DNA of 36,177 nucleotides, taken from a bacterium. GTDB lineage: Bacteria; UBP6; JAFGXH01. Shown piece after piece: positions 17,401-24,094 of the stretch; positions within the stretch are counted from its first letter, which is position 1; each line of letters opens with the position of its first letter. A program made the translations under genes and the position numbers. The stretch lies in contig JAMOQH010000129.1 of the NCBI GenBank assembly GCA_027064085.1, forward strand, positions 1 to 36,177, in the 5' to 3' direction. Below the pieces are notes generated by a model. It had not been told where the DNA came from, did not search any database, and saw nothing but the letters and a program-made list of their open reading frames with translations.

Positions 17401-17478
17401 ATATTCAATTGATTGAGCAATTATTGGAGTAGATAATAATATACTAATTAAAAATAATATAAGTTTTATTGTTCTCAT
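14434..17478 (-). CDS. TamA/BamA-family outer-membrane protein with many POTRA domains
   Basis: This 1014-residue protein begins with a signal peptide (MRTIKLILFLISILLSTPII, cut near AQS). About residues 23-660 hold repeated POTRA-like units with the GFYNTNIR, GYISAKL, GYYFIKIT, GYLHAKI and LGVFKTISI turns; I count six to seven, against three in TamA and five in E. coli BamA. From about residue 665 a Bac_surface_Ag beta-barrel follows, with RYFLGGDSSIRGYDFNMAG (near 893-911, the conserved RGY loop) and a final aromatic residue (FNFSYPF) as outer-membrane insertion signal. It lies three bases after TamB, so it is best read as the TamA partner of that protein, inserting or moving lipids or proteins at the outer membrane. 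A main BamA role cannot be ruled out. Confidence 0.88.
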   Translation of the reverse strand: MRTIKLILFLISILLSTPIIAQSIEYIKIDNLEIISEDNIDKKFWLEFINLSKNSFVTKREIKYLKTRLLNTKAFKKVFIKIKKKGAYNKLVFYLVLKPIIRKIVIKNNFPILEQNIRRKIFFNEGEYFDENKYNLIKKNIENLFETKGFYNTNIRTSYKYSNNYRYITIVIDIENIGVNLTIDDINIIYKKEKNKKIVGELIKKLLSPSFLGKRTRAFYENELKKQLKDVELKLKKKGYISAKLKLLKLPSQNDLIKDINNSKNNVIKSKIYKKYSLKDLSSKYLKIKRRGFIIKFKEKKVDLWLSLNLGEKIDVFFKNHKEISTKDLKEQIALNENSSISPSTIKESIKKLKQLYQSNGYYFIKITSNDNVQKNKKLVYNIKEGKRLYIRSITLEGVNEDIGENSLFSLMETGSYNLLGSQGFLQEKLFLKDMKTILSYYQEKGYLHAKIDKLLFNFYNKDRYLDIIIKINEGKKILFSTPQIYGFKDIKEINNMQKYLKEPKSLGFNPKWFKYNADAIQQYYEAIGYPLAKVDAYIESNGKKYLFYPLSKEFANEAELLSNLFGKIKLSYYIKKGPRKKFGSVFVSGNFITKKETITDEIIFKKGEILNLEKITETEARLRNLGVFKTISIQLPALNEKGGIKDNGIIPTDVLFFLQEGENRYIDFLISTSTNETWSFSTKIVEKNLLGYAKKLSLLGKIGEIYSKLELGFDSPNIFSSQINLNIKTYYKYETPPAFNLTIVGNEISFYKTLFKKLTFSPSVLLEYSKTEIAYSKNIHPPDIFQNIETSLTNSMKLSLFYENRDSIFDPRNGFALKYTFQWAGLFDNVSNKLIDIIGINVSNEKFFKNELNLSFYITPLKWLTFANSIKLGIGTPLSETKKSIPHKERYFLGGDSSIRGYDFNMAGVIENGRPIGENSMLLFNTEIRFYFRNNFSIAFFMDIGGLSENFSDFFNSKKWVPEDMQSMFYSVGIGLRYITIVGPLRFDFVPLLNSNYINKGTTFWHFNFSYPF

Positions 17479-17481
17479 AAC

Positions 17482-20400
17482 CTACTTCAACTTAAGCCTG
17501 TACTTCAGACCTAAATCTGTCGTTCCTGCTTCAAAAGCCTTTAAAATTTCTATAACTAGTTGGTCAGTTATTATAACCTCTGCCGAGATCTCCTTTTGTA
17601 AAGTATTGTTTTCGAATTCTCCAACACCTGAAACAATTACCCTCTCAGCTATTCGTTTATTTGCAGAAACAGATAATCCTCCACTTGAATTTATAGATGT
17701 TTGAATTGAAATATCCGTTTGTTTGGTAAAATCAGAAGTTAATTTATTTAATGAGTTTTGTAATAATATTGAAAACACCTGATTCGTAATTTTACTTCCC
17801 CTATCTTCATTTACTATTGTGCCAGATGTATTTAATCCTGATTGTCCTGTAAGTAGTAGCATCAAAGTTTGGACTTTGGTAAGCCCTTCTCCTGTTAGTT
17901 CTACTTTGGGATTATTAAGTTTACCCGTAATAATTAAAGAAACATTTCTATTAGTATATTCATCAGAAACTGGATCATAATCCTTTATTATAGACTCTGC
18001 TTCAAACTCAAGCTTAGATGCTAATAAATCACTTTTATTAAACTTTATTCCTAAATTTGTCAAATCAAATATATTTCTTAGTAAATTAACAGACCCATCT
18101 TTTGCTGTAATTTCACCAACAATAATGGGATTCCCTAAAGTACCTAATATTGTTAAATTTGCCTTAACGGCAACATCTGACATCAAATTATTTGATATTG
18201 TTAATCCTTCATTAATTATATTAACATTTAAAGATATATTTTTTAATATTGGAATAGTCTTAAAATCGACACCTTCCTCATAAACTTCTGTTTTTTTAGT
18301 AATTGGATTTAGTATATTATCAACAATATTTATTTCTTTATAAAACTTACCATCTATAATTCTGGTTTTACCATATAATTTTAAATTCTTAATATTTCCT
18401 TTTAAAGTTAAGTCTAAACTTGTTTCTATATCTGCAATTTCAGGTAAATTATATTCTAGATTATTAGCATTTAAATTCAAATAAACATTTTGATTGCTCA
18501 AATTAAATATCAAATTATTATTACGAGGGTCTCCAGTGATTTCAAAATTTCCTCCTAACATATTTCCCTTTATATTTTTTATATAAACTTTATCTTGCCT
18601 CATCGTTATTTGAGCATTATCAATTGTTATATCTTTATCGTATCCTACTGGTTGAAAAGAAGCATTTTTTATTTTTAAATTAAAATTATACCTTGGTTTT
18701 TTAAATGTTCCACTTATATTACTATAAATATAAGCGTTCCCATCAATTGAAGAAAATATATTTTTAAAATATGCAAAGGATTTCAAATTAATTCCTCCAT
18801 ATATATTTAAACTTACTCTTTCCTTGCTTGGAAAGATTATACCAGATAAATTTATATGTTCATCCAAAAATGAAACGCCCAAGTCAACATATAATTTATC
18901 ATTTAAATATTCAACACAATTTTTCTTTACCTTCTTATTACTTACAGTAACAATACAGTGCTTATCACTTGGCTTTAATTTTCTTTTGGACTGTTTTATA
19001 TTTAACTCTCCCATATTTAAGTCAATATCTTCAAATATAATTCTACCAAATAATATTTTTTTGTTTAATAAATCATATTTCAAATTAGAGTTTAATGTTA
19101 TTAAGCTTTTTATTGGAGCAGTATAAAACTTATCTGCAGGAAACTTATCAACATCAATATCTACTGTTAATATTGGATGAGTTAAAAGGTCTTTAATATT
19201 ACTTTTAATGGATAATATCTTAAATAATTTACCATTAATTTTAGCATTATTTTGATCTCCTTTAATAGAAATCAAACCTTCTCCCAGTTTAAGTTTTTTA
19301 TTTAATTTGACTTTCTTAAATATAATTTTATCTGCTACACCAAATTCATCAGATTTTTCAACATTAGTTTTAGTAGTTTCTATCTCATACGGATAATAAC
19401 AAGAAGCTAATCTCATTTTTAAATCATAATTTACTGTTTTCTGCTTAATATTACCATTTAAAATAAGGCTAGAAATAGCATCTCCATTAAATAATGACTT
19501 ATTATTTATTTTTAAATTTGCAATTTTTCCTATTTTTAATCTTGGTATCAATGATTCTACATTGTAGTTCATTGTTCTTAAATTAAGCCTTCCAATTAAT
19601 TCAAATAATTTTGATTTATCTTTATTTATTTCAAAACTTTCTATATTTAAAATATTATCAGATGTTTTTGAATCCTCTGTAATTTTCATACTTAAGTTAA
19701 AACTATCAAAGGGTTCATTATTTATTATAAATTTTTTTGAATATGAAGTAATTGAACCATTCAATTTAGAAGGTGTACCATATATAATAACTTCACTATT
19801 TAAATTTAATTTAATTTCTTTATGTTGAAGTATATTACCTATTTTTGCATTTTCTAAATTAAAAAACAAAGAAAACTGAGGCTCTTTTAGTAGCTTCTTT
19901 AAATTTTTATTATATAGTTTTACTTTTGCAGTTATAAAAGATTTAAAATCATTATTTGCAATTGATAAACCATATAATTGAATTAAACCATTTTCAAGTT
20001 TAATATCTGTTGAAACATCATTATTTCTGTAGTGTAAATAATTGAAATCACTCAAATGTATATTTGCTTTTAAAAGTGGATTATAAAAATTACCAATAAT
20101 TTTACCTTTAAAAGTTGCATTTCCTGAAAAGTCATTTATATCCAGTTCTTTTAGAATTCCTTCAAATTTCTTTGATTGAACATTGAATTTAATATTAGCA
20201 TTTTTTTTATTTAAATTTAATCTTCCACTAGTAACAAATGATAAATTATCCGATTTCAAATAAGAACCATTATGAATATATAGACTTCCTTTATTATAAT
20301 TTAACTTAGTTTTAAGTTTTAAGTTTCTACCTATAATTTCTTTTTGAATTAATCTATAATTACTATAAATATTTAAATTAATGTTTTTTTGTTCATAAAT

Positions 20401-21786
20401 ATTTTCTGATGTTAGATTTATGTTTGTAAACAAATTTCCTTTTATTAAATGCCTATACTTTCTAGATATTTTTATTGGAATAAGCTCCTTTATATATTCA
20501 GGTTTAAAATCTTTTATAACTAAATTAAATTTATTTACTTCTCCTGTTAAAAAATTCAGTTTACTATCTATTTTTAAAGAACCATCAGAAATTTCAAATG
20601 ATAAGTTTTCTAAATCAATACTATCCTTATTATTAATAGATAAATTAGTTCTAAATCTTTTTATTTTTTTATTTTTATAGCTAACTTCTTTTAGATATAA
20701 ATTTAAATCACTTTGTTCGGCCTGATAATATGCTTCTAAAGAGCCTCTTTCAAAATTAATATTATCAAATTTTAAATTTCCAACTAATAAATTTAAATTC
20801 ACCATAGGATAATTTGTTGAACCAAATAAACTTGCCTCAATTGTTACATTTTTACCTAATTCTATTTTCCTAGGAATCTTTATCTTATTCTCTTTTATTA
20901 TAGATTTAATAATAGATGTTTTTAGATCTCCATTTAATGAGATGTTTAATTTACTCAATATATCCATACCTAATTTAGCTTTTGTATCAAATTTTGAATC
21001 TTTTATATATAAAAAGCCTTGTTTTAATTGAATATAATCAAGATTTTGCTCATATGAATAAAATTTTGCCTTATCAATTCTTAATTTTTTATCCTTAATT
21101 TGTATTAAAGCATCTGTCAAATCCCCATCAGCCCTAATTAAAATATCATCTTTTAATACTTGAAAACTTGCATTTTTTAAATTGATATCATTAGTTTTTA
21201 TCTTTATCGTATCTGATATTGATAAATATATTTTAGATTTATTAATATTTATATTATTTATTAGAATAGTAAGAGGCGTTTTACTTGGTTTATTACTTTT
21301 TATAAATCCACTATCATCAAAAAACATAAAATTATTTTTATACATCTTATTAAATATTAATTTTCTAAATTTTGCATGTTTATCCAAAGTATAAAATGTC
21401 TCTGCAATATTTTTATAATCTTTATTTATTATGATATTCATTGTGGCACTATCTACTGTCAATGAATCTATAGTTAATCTTTTAGAACTAAAAATATTTC
21501 TTATTAAAAAAATAGGGTTAATATTTAAAGTTAAATTACTTACTTCGATAACCTTTTCACCTCTTGGAGCGATTATTGATACATTTTTAAGTTTAATTTT
21601 ATTTAAACCAGGTGTAACAGATAGCTTTTCTATATAAAATTTACCTGGTAATATTTTAGATAATAAGTTTGATATTAAATATTTATTATATGATGTATTT
21701 AAATAAATAATAAAAAGAACATATATAATTATTAAACCTAATAAAAAATATGCAAATTTAAATAAATATTTAACTAATAAAACCAT
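17482..21786 (-). CDS. tamB: TamB-like translocation and assembly module protein (AsmA-like bridge)
   Basis: A 1434-residue protein anchored by one N-terminal membrane helix (about 8-28) and then built of long beta-rich stretches expected to form a groove across the periplasm. The C-terminal DUF490/TamB domain (about 1150-1434) shows GEITAKDGSVNLLRNIFDLT, LIITGKLNNPKVELTGEGL and LMLLLTGQSG, the hallmark of the family. TamB-type proteins work with TamA in outer-membrane protein insertion and in phospholipid transport between membranes. It is somewhat longer than E. coli TamB (1259). It starts 6 bases after the DnaC-like gene, with an AGGA just before the ATG, and ends three bases before the TamA-like gene. 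The family call is firm; the cargo is unknown. Confidence 0.9.
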   Translation of the reverse strand: MVLLVKYLFKFAYFLLGLIIIYVLFIIYLNTSYNKYLISNLLSKILPGKFYIEKLSVTPGLNKIKLKNVSIIAPRGEKVIEVSNLTLNINPIFLIRNIFSSKRLTIDSLTVDSATMNIIINKDYKNIAETFYTLDKHAKFRKLIFNKMYKNNFMFFDDSGFIKSNKPSKTPLTILINNININKSKIYLSISDTIKIKTNDINLKNASFQVLKDDILIRADGDLTDALIQIKDKKLRIDKAKFYSYEQNLDYIQLKQGFLYIKDSKFDTKAKLGMDILSKLNISLNGDLKTSIIKSIIKENKIKIPRKIELGKNVTIEASLFGSTNYPMVNLNLLVGNLKFDNINFERGSLEAYYQAEQSDLNLYLKEVSYKNKKIKRFRTNLSINNKDSIDLENLSFEISDGSLKIDSKLNFLTGEVNKFNLVIKDFKPEYIKELIPIKISRKYRHLIKGNLFTNINLTSENIYEQKNINLNIYSNYRLIQKEIIGRNLKLKTKLNYNKGSLYIHNGSYLKSDNLSFVTSGRLNLNKKNANIKFNVQSKKFEGILKELDINDFSGNATFKGKIIGNFYNPLLKANIHLSDFNYLHYRNNDVSTDIKLENGLIQLYGLSIANNDFKSFITAKVKLYNKNLKKLLKEPQFSLFFNLENAKIGNILQHKEIKLNLNSEVIIYGTPSKLNGSITSYSKKFIINNEPFDSFNLSMKITEDSKTSDNILNIESFEINKDKSKLFELIGRLNLRTMNYNVESLIPRLKIGKIANLKINNKSLFNGDAISSLILNGNIKQKTVNYDLKMRLASCYYPYEIETTKTNVEKSDEFGVADKIIFKKVKLNKKLKLGEGLISIKGDQNNAKINGKLFKILSIKSNIKDLLTHPILTVDIDVDKFPADKFYTAPIKSLITLNSNLKYDLLNKKILFGRIIFEDIDLNMGELNIKQSKRKLKPSDKHCIVTVSNKKVKKNCVEYLNDKLYVDLGVSFLDEHINLSGIIFPSKERVSLNIYGGINLKSFAYFKNIFSSIDGNAYIYSNISGTFKKPRYNFNLKIKNASFQPVGYDKDITIDNAQITMRQDKVYIKNIKGNMLGGNFEITGDPRNNNLIFNLSNQNVYLNLNANNLEYNLPEIADIETSLDLTLKGNIKNLKLYGKTRIIDGKFYKEINIVDNILNPITKKTEVYEEGVDFKTIPILKNISLNVNIINEGLTISNNLMSDVAVKANLTILGTLGNPIIVGEITAKDGSVNLLRNIFDLTNLGIKFNKSDLLASKLEFEAESIIKDYDPVSDEYTNRNVSLIITGKLNNPKVELTGEGLTKVQTLMLLLTGQSGLNTSGTIVNEDRGSKITNQVFSILLQNSLNKLTSDFTKQTDISIQTSINSSGGLSVSANKRIAERVIVSGVGEFENNTLQKEISAEVIITDQLVIEILKAFEAGTTDLGLKYRLKLK

Positions 21787-21792
21787 CTAATC

Positions 21793-22581
21793 CTAATTTA
21801 ACCTGTAATCATCACCAATTAAAAGATTCGCTTCAAATGAATTAAAATCTCCCAACCTAGAAAATAAAGCAGGAGAAACCATATCACCCATATACTTACC
21901 ATTTCCTTTATTTGTTATTTCATAATCAGTCCCAATAAACATAATTTTTCTTTTATTATATCTTTCATAAAATATCTTTTCAAAAGTTTCTTTTTCAAAT
22001 TGGGTTCTATTTTTTGCAAACTCATCAATAACTAATATATCAACAGTTGTTATCCTATTCATTTCTGCTTGAAGTTGCTCATTTAAATTAAAGTTAGTAA
22101 ATAAAGATTTATTCTCCAATATCCACTGAGGAAAGTCTAAATAAAGACCTGTTACTTCAAAATTTAAGACTAAATGAGATAATAAACCTATTAATAAGTG
22201 TGTTTTTCCAACACCATGCCCTCCATATAAAATAATTCCCTTTGAATCTAAATCAAAATTATCAATATATGTATTTAAGGTTTTTAAGATTCCTTTTTGA
22301 GTATCAGCAACAACTTTATTAAACATTTCTATTTTAAAATTAGATAATTTTTTATTGGCATATCTTGCAGGAATTCTTAACTCGTTATATCTTTTTATTT
22401 TTTCATCTATTTTTTTACATTCACATTTTTTTAGATACCTATATCCATCTTTATAAAAAGGTATATGGCCCCAATTATTACATATTTTACAATCATAAGA
22501 GCACTCACATTTTTCTATTTGGGCATAATTAAATGATTTTTTAGATACATATTTTTTATCTTTGCAAATGGGACAATTCAT
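21793..22581 (-). CDS. DnaC/DnaI-like AAA+ ATPase with N-terminal zinc finger
   Basis: ATG 22581 is chosen since AAGGAG sits five bases upstream; the frame continues seven codons further but that Met lacks a site. The 262-residue product starts with a Cys-rich module (CPIC, CEC, CKIC, CEC within the first about 50 residues, able to bind two zincs), similar in place to the N-terminal domain of DnaI helicase loaders. Residues about 100-262 are the AAA+ core with Walker A GGHGVGKTH, Walker B DILVIDEF, a sensor-1 IMFIGTDY and the arginine-finger segment LFSRLGD. Relatives load the replicative helicase or serve mobile elements (IstB). There is no transposase or replication gene beside it; instead it heads the tamB operon with six bases spacing, which is unexplained. 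Confidence 0.85.
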   Translation of the reverse strand: MNCPICKDKKYVSKKSFNYAQIEKCECSYDCKICNNWGHIPFYKDGYRYLKKCECKKIDEKIKRYNELRIPARYANKKLSNFKIEMFNKVVADTQKGILKTLNTYIDNFDLDSKGIILYGGHGVGKTHLLIGLLSHLVLNFEVTGLYLDFPQWILENKSLFTNFNLNEQLQAEMNRITTVDILVIDEFAKNRTQFEKETFEKIFYERYNKRKIMFIGTDYEITNKGNGKYMGDMVSPALFSRLGDFNSFEANLLIGDDYRLN

Positions 22582-22586
22582 ATTCA

Positions 22587-22592
22587 CTCCTT
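22587..22592 (-). promoter_or_regulatory. Ribosome-binding site of the DnaC-like gene
   Basis: The minus strand reads AAGGAG five bases before ATG 22581, which places the start at the eighth codon of the longest frame. Confidence 0.65.
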
Positions 22593-22605
22593 CAATAAGC
22601 ATTAC

Positions 22606-22634
22606 ATTTTATATTATAAGTGCTCATAATTCAA
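22606..22634 (-). promoter_or_regulatory. Promoter of the DnaC-like/tamB/tamA operon
   Basis: On the minus strand TTGAAT (22634-22629), 17 bases and TAAAAT (22611-22606) are seen, about 25 bases before the start codon. It lies back to back with the fur promoter. Confidence 0.5.
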
Positions 22635-22662
22635 TATTTTTATATCTAATCTTATAGAATTA

Positions 22663-22691
22663 TTGACAATATTATCTTTATATAATACATT
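22663..22691 (+). promoter_or_regulatory. Promoter of fur
   Basis: TTGACA (22663-22668), 17 bases and TACATT (22686-22691). The -35 box sits inside a TATTG-A-CAATA dyad (22661-22671), which could allow autoregulation, but no classical Fur box is recognised. Confidence 0.5.
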
Positions 22692-22702
22692 ATGGAGTAT
22701 TT

Positions 22703-23167
22703 TTGGGCTTATACATTATGAAAGAAAAGATATTTTTAGAAAAATTTAGACAAAAAATTAAGGATAATTCTTTAAAGCAAAGTAAGCAAAGGGAAGAGAT
22801 AATAAAAATTTTTTTAAAGCAAAATCATCATATTGATGCAGAAACCTTATACGCAAATATAAAAAAAAAATATCCTCAAATTGGTTACACAACCGTTTAT
22901 CGTACTTTAAAGTTACTATGCGATTTAGATATGGCTATTTCTCATTCATTTAATAAAAACATGGCATTTTTCGAGCCAATTTGGGATACGAATACCCATC
23001 ATGATCATCTTATTTGTACAAAATGTGGAAAGATTGAAGAATTTCAAAATAAAGAAATAGAAGAATTGCAAAATAAAATAGCTGAAAGTTATGGATTTAA
23101 GATTACAAATCATGTCTTAAATATGTATGGAATTTGCAAAAAATGTAGGAGTAAATTAAATGACTAA
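22703..23167 (+). CDS. Fur-family metal-dependent regulator
   Basis: The likely start is TTG 22703, five bases after GGAG (22694-22697); this leader closely resembles that of tetR at 1103. An ATG at 22718 (codon 6) is the alternative but has no well-placed site. The 154-residue protein has the Fur winged helix with GYTTVYRTLKLL (61-72) and then the metal-binding half: HHDHLICTKC (99-108) and CKKC (145-148) supply the structural zinc cysteines, and the HHDH region forms the regulatory site. Whether it senses iron, zinc, manganese or peroxide cannot be settled by eye. It overlaps the next gene, a phosphoesterase lipoprotein, by 8 bases, and diverges from the tamB operon. Confidence 0.9.
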   Translation: MGLYIMKEKIFLEKFRQKIKDNSLKQSKQREEIIKIFLKQNHHIDAETLYANIKKKYPQIGYTTVYRTLKLLCDLDMAISHSFNKNMAFFEPIWDTNTHHDHLICTKCGKIEEFQNKEIEELQNKIAESYGFKITNHVLNMYGICKKCRSKLND

Positions 23168-24017
23168 AACATTAATTTTTTCTTTTTTATTTATATGGTT
23201 CTTATCTTGTAATAAAGTAAATTCCTCAACTCCTAATAAACTTCCATTAGCAATAAACAATATTAAAATCAATGAAAACCAACCTATAGTAATATATGGA
23301 GATACTAGAGATAACTATGAAATACATAAAAAAATAATAAAATCATTTTTACAAAAAAAGCCTACCATAGTTTTTAATACAGGAGATTTAGTCCATGATG
23401 GCAATAAAACAGAATTATGGTCTGTTTTCTTTAATATAATAAAGCCAATATTGAAAACAGCCAAATATTATCCAGTATTAGGCAATCATGAAAGAGAATC
23501 TATTAATTATTTTAAACTATTTGAACTACCTAATAATGAAAAATGGTATAAAATAAATTTCAAAAACATTAGTTTTTTTATTTTAGACTCTAATTCAGAT
23601 TTAGAAATTAATAGTAAACAATACTTGTGGTTAAAAAATGAACTAAAAAACAATAAATTAGATTTTAAAGTTTTAATATTTCATCACCCTATATTAAGTA
23701 TTAGCCGTCATGGAAGTTATTCTTCTTTGGAGAAATCTTTAACTACTTTAATACAAAAATATTCTATACAACTTATTTTTAATGGTCATGACCATGCATA
23801 CCAAAGATTTTTAAAAAATAGAGTAAACTATATCGTAACAGGTGGAGGTGGAGCCCCTCTCTATGGTAAAATAGATAACCCTAAAGATGAAAAATATCTA
23901 AAAAAATATTTAAAAACCTATCATTATTGTTTATTAAACAGTAAAAACAAAGAACTAAATATTTCTGTTTATGATATTAACAATAATTTGATTGATTCAT
24001 TAATAATAAAAAAATAA
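23160..24017 (+). CDS. Metallophosphoesterase lipoprotein (purple acid phosphatase-like)
   Basis: A 285-residue protein starting within the last codons of fur, so its translation is probably coupled. The N-terminus is hydrophobic and ends FLSC-N, a plausible lipoprotein signal with Cys17. The calcineurin-like metal ligands are in order: GDTR (47-50), TGDLVHDG (74-81), LGNHE (107-111), FHH (174-176) and NGHDHAYQR (208-216). The first motif has Arg where many families have His, as in purple-acid-phosphatase-like proteins. It should hydrolyse a phosphate ester in the periplasm or on the cell surface. Co-transcription with a Fur-type regulator hints at metal or phosphate supply, but this is inference. 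It is a second phosphoesterase in the window, unrelated in detail to the one at 1-472. Confidence 0.85.
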   Translation: MTKTLIFSFLFIWFLSCNKVNSSTPNKLPLAINNIKINENQPIVIYGDTRDNYEIHKKIIKSFLQKKPTIVFNTGDLVHDGNKTELWSVFFNIIKPILKTAKYYPVLGNHERESINYFKLFELPNNEKWYKINFKNISFFILDSNSDLEINSKQYLWLKNELKNNKLDFKVLIFHHPILSISRHGSYSSLEKSLTTLIQKYSIQLIFNGHDHAYQRFLKNRVNYIVTGGGGAPLYGKIDNPKDEKYLKKYLKTYHYCLLNSKNKELNISVYDINNNLIDSLIIKK

Positions 24018-24033
24018 ATTAAAAAAAATAAAT

Positions 24034-24060
24034 TTGAAAAAAATATAACCTTGTGATAAT
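24034..24060 (+). promoter_or_regulatory. Candidate promoter of the Cys-rich lipoprotein gene
   Basis: An extended -10 TGTGATAAT ends at 24060 and TTGAAA (24034-24039) lies 15 bases before its GATAAT core. The spacing is short, but an extended -10 tolerates that. The gene's ATG is 34 bases downstream. Confidence 0.35.
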
Positions 24061-24094
24061 ATGTAGTGTTTGTTTATTTATTTAAGGAGTTTTT

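Noticed and set aside
21793-22581. Insertion-sequence helper (IstB) for the DnaC-like ATPase
   Set aside because: No transposase gene or terminal inverted repeats flank it, and it has a DnaI-like zinc module instead.
24034-24060. A possible shared promoter type before the 24095 gene and ftsH (TTGAAA or TTGATA, 15 bases, GATAAT or GATAAA near 26962-26988)
   Set aside because: The spacing is short and only two cases were seen, so the ftsH promoter was not annotated.
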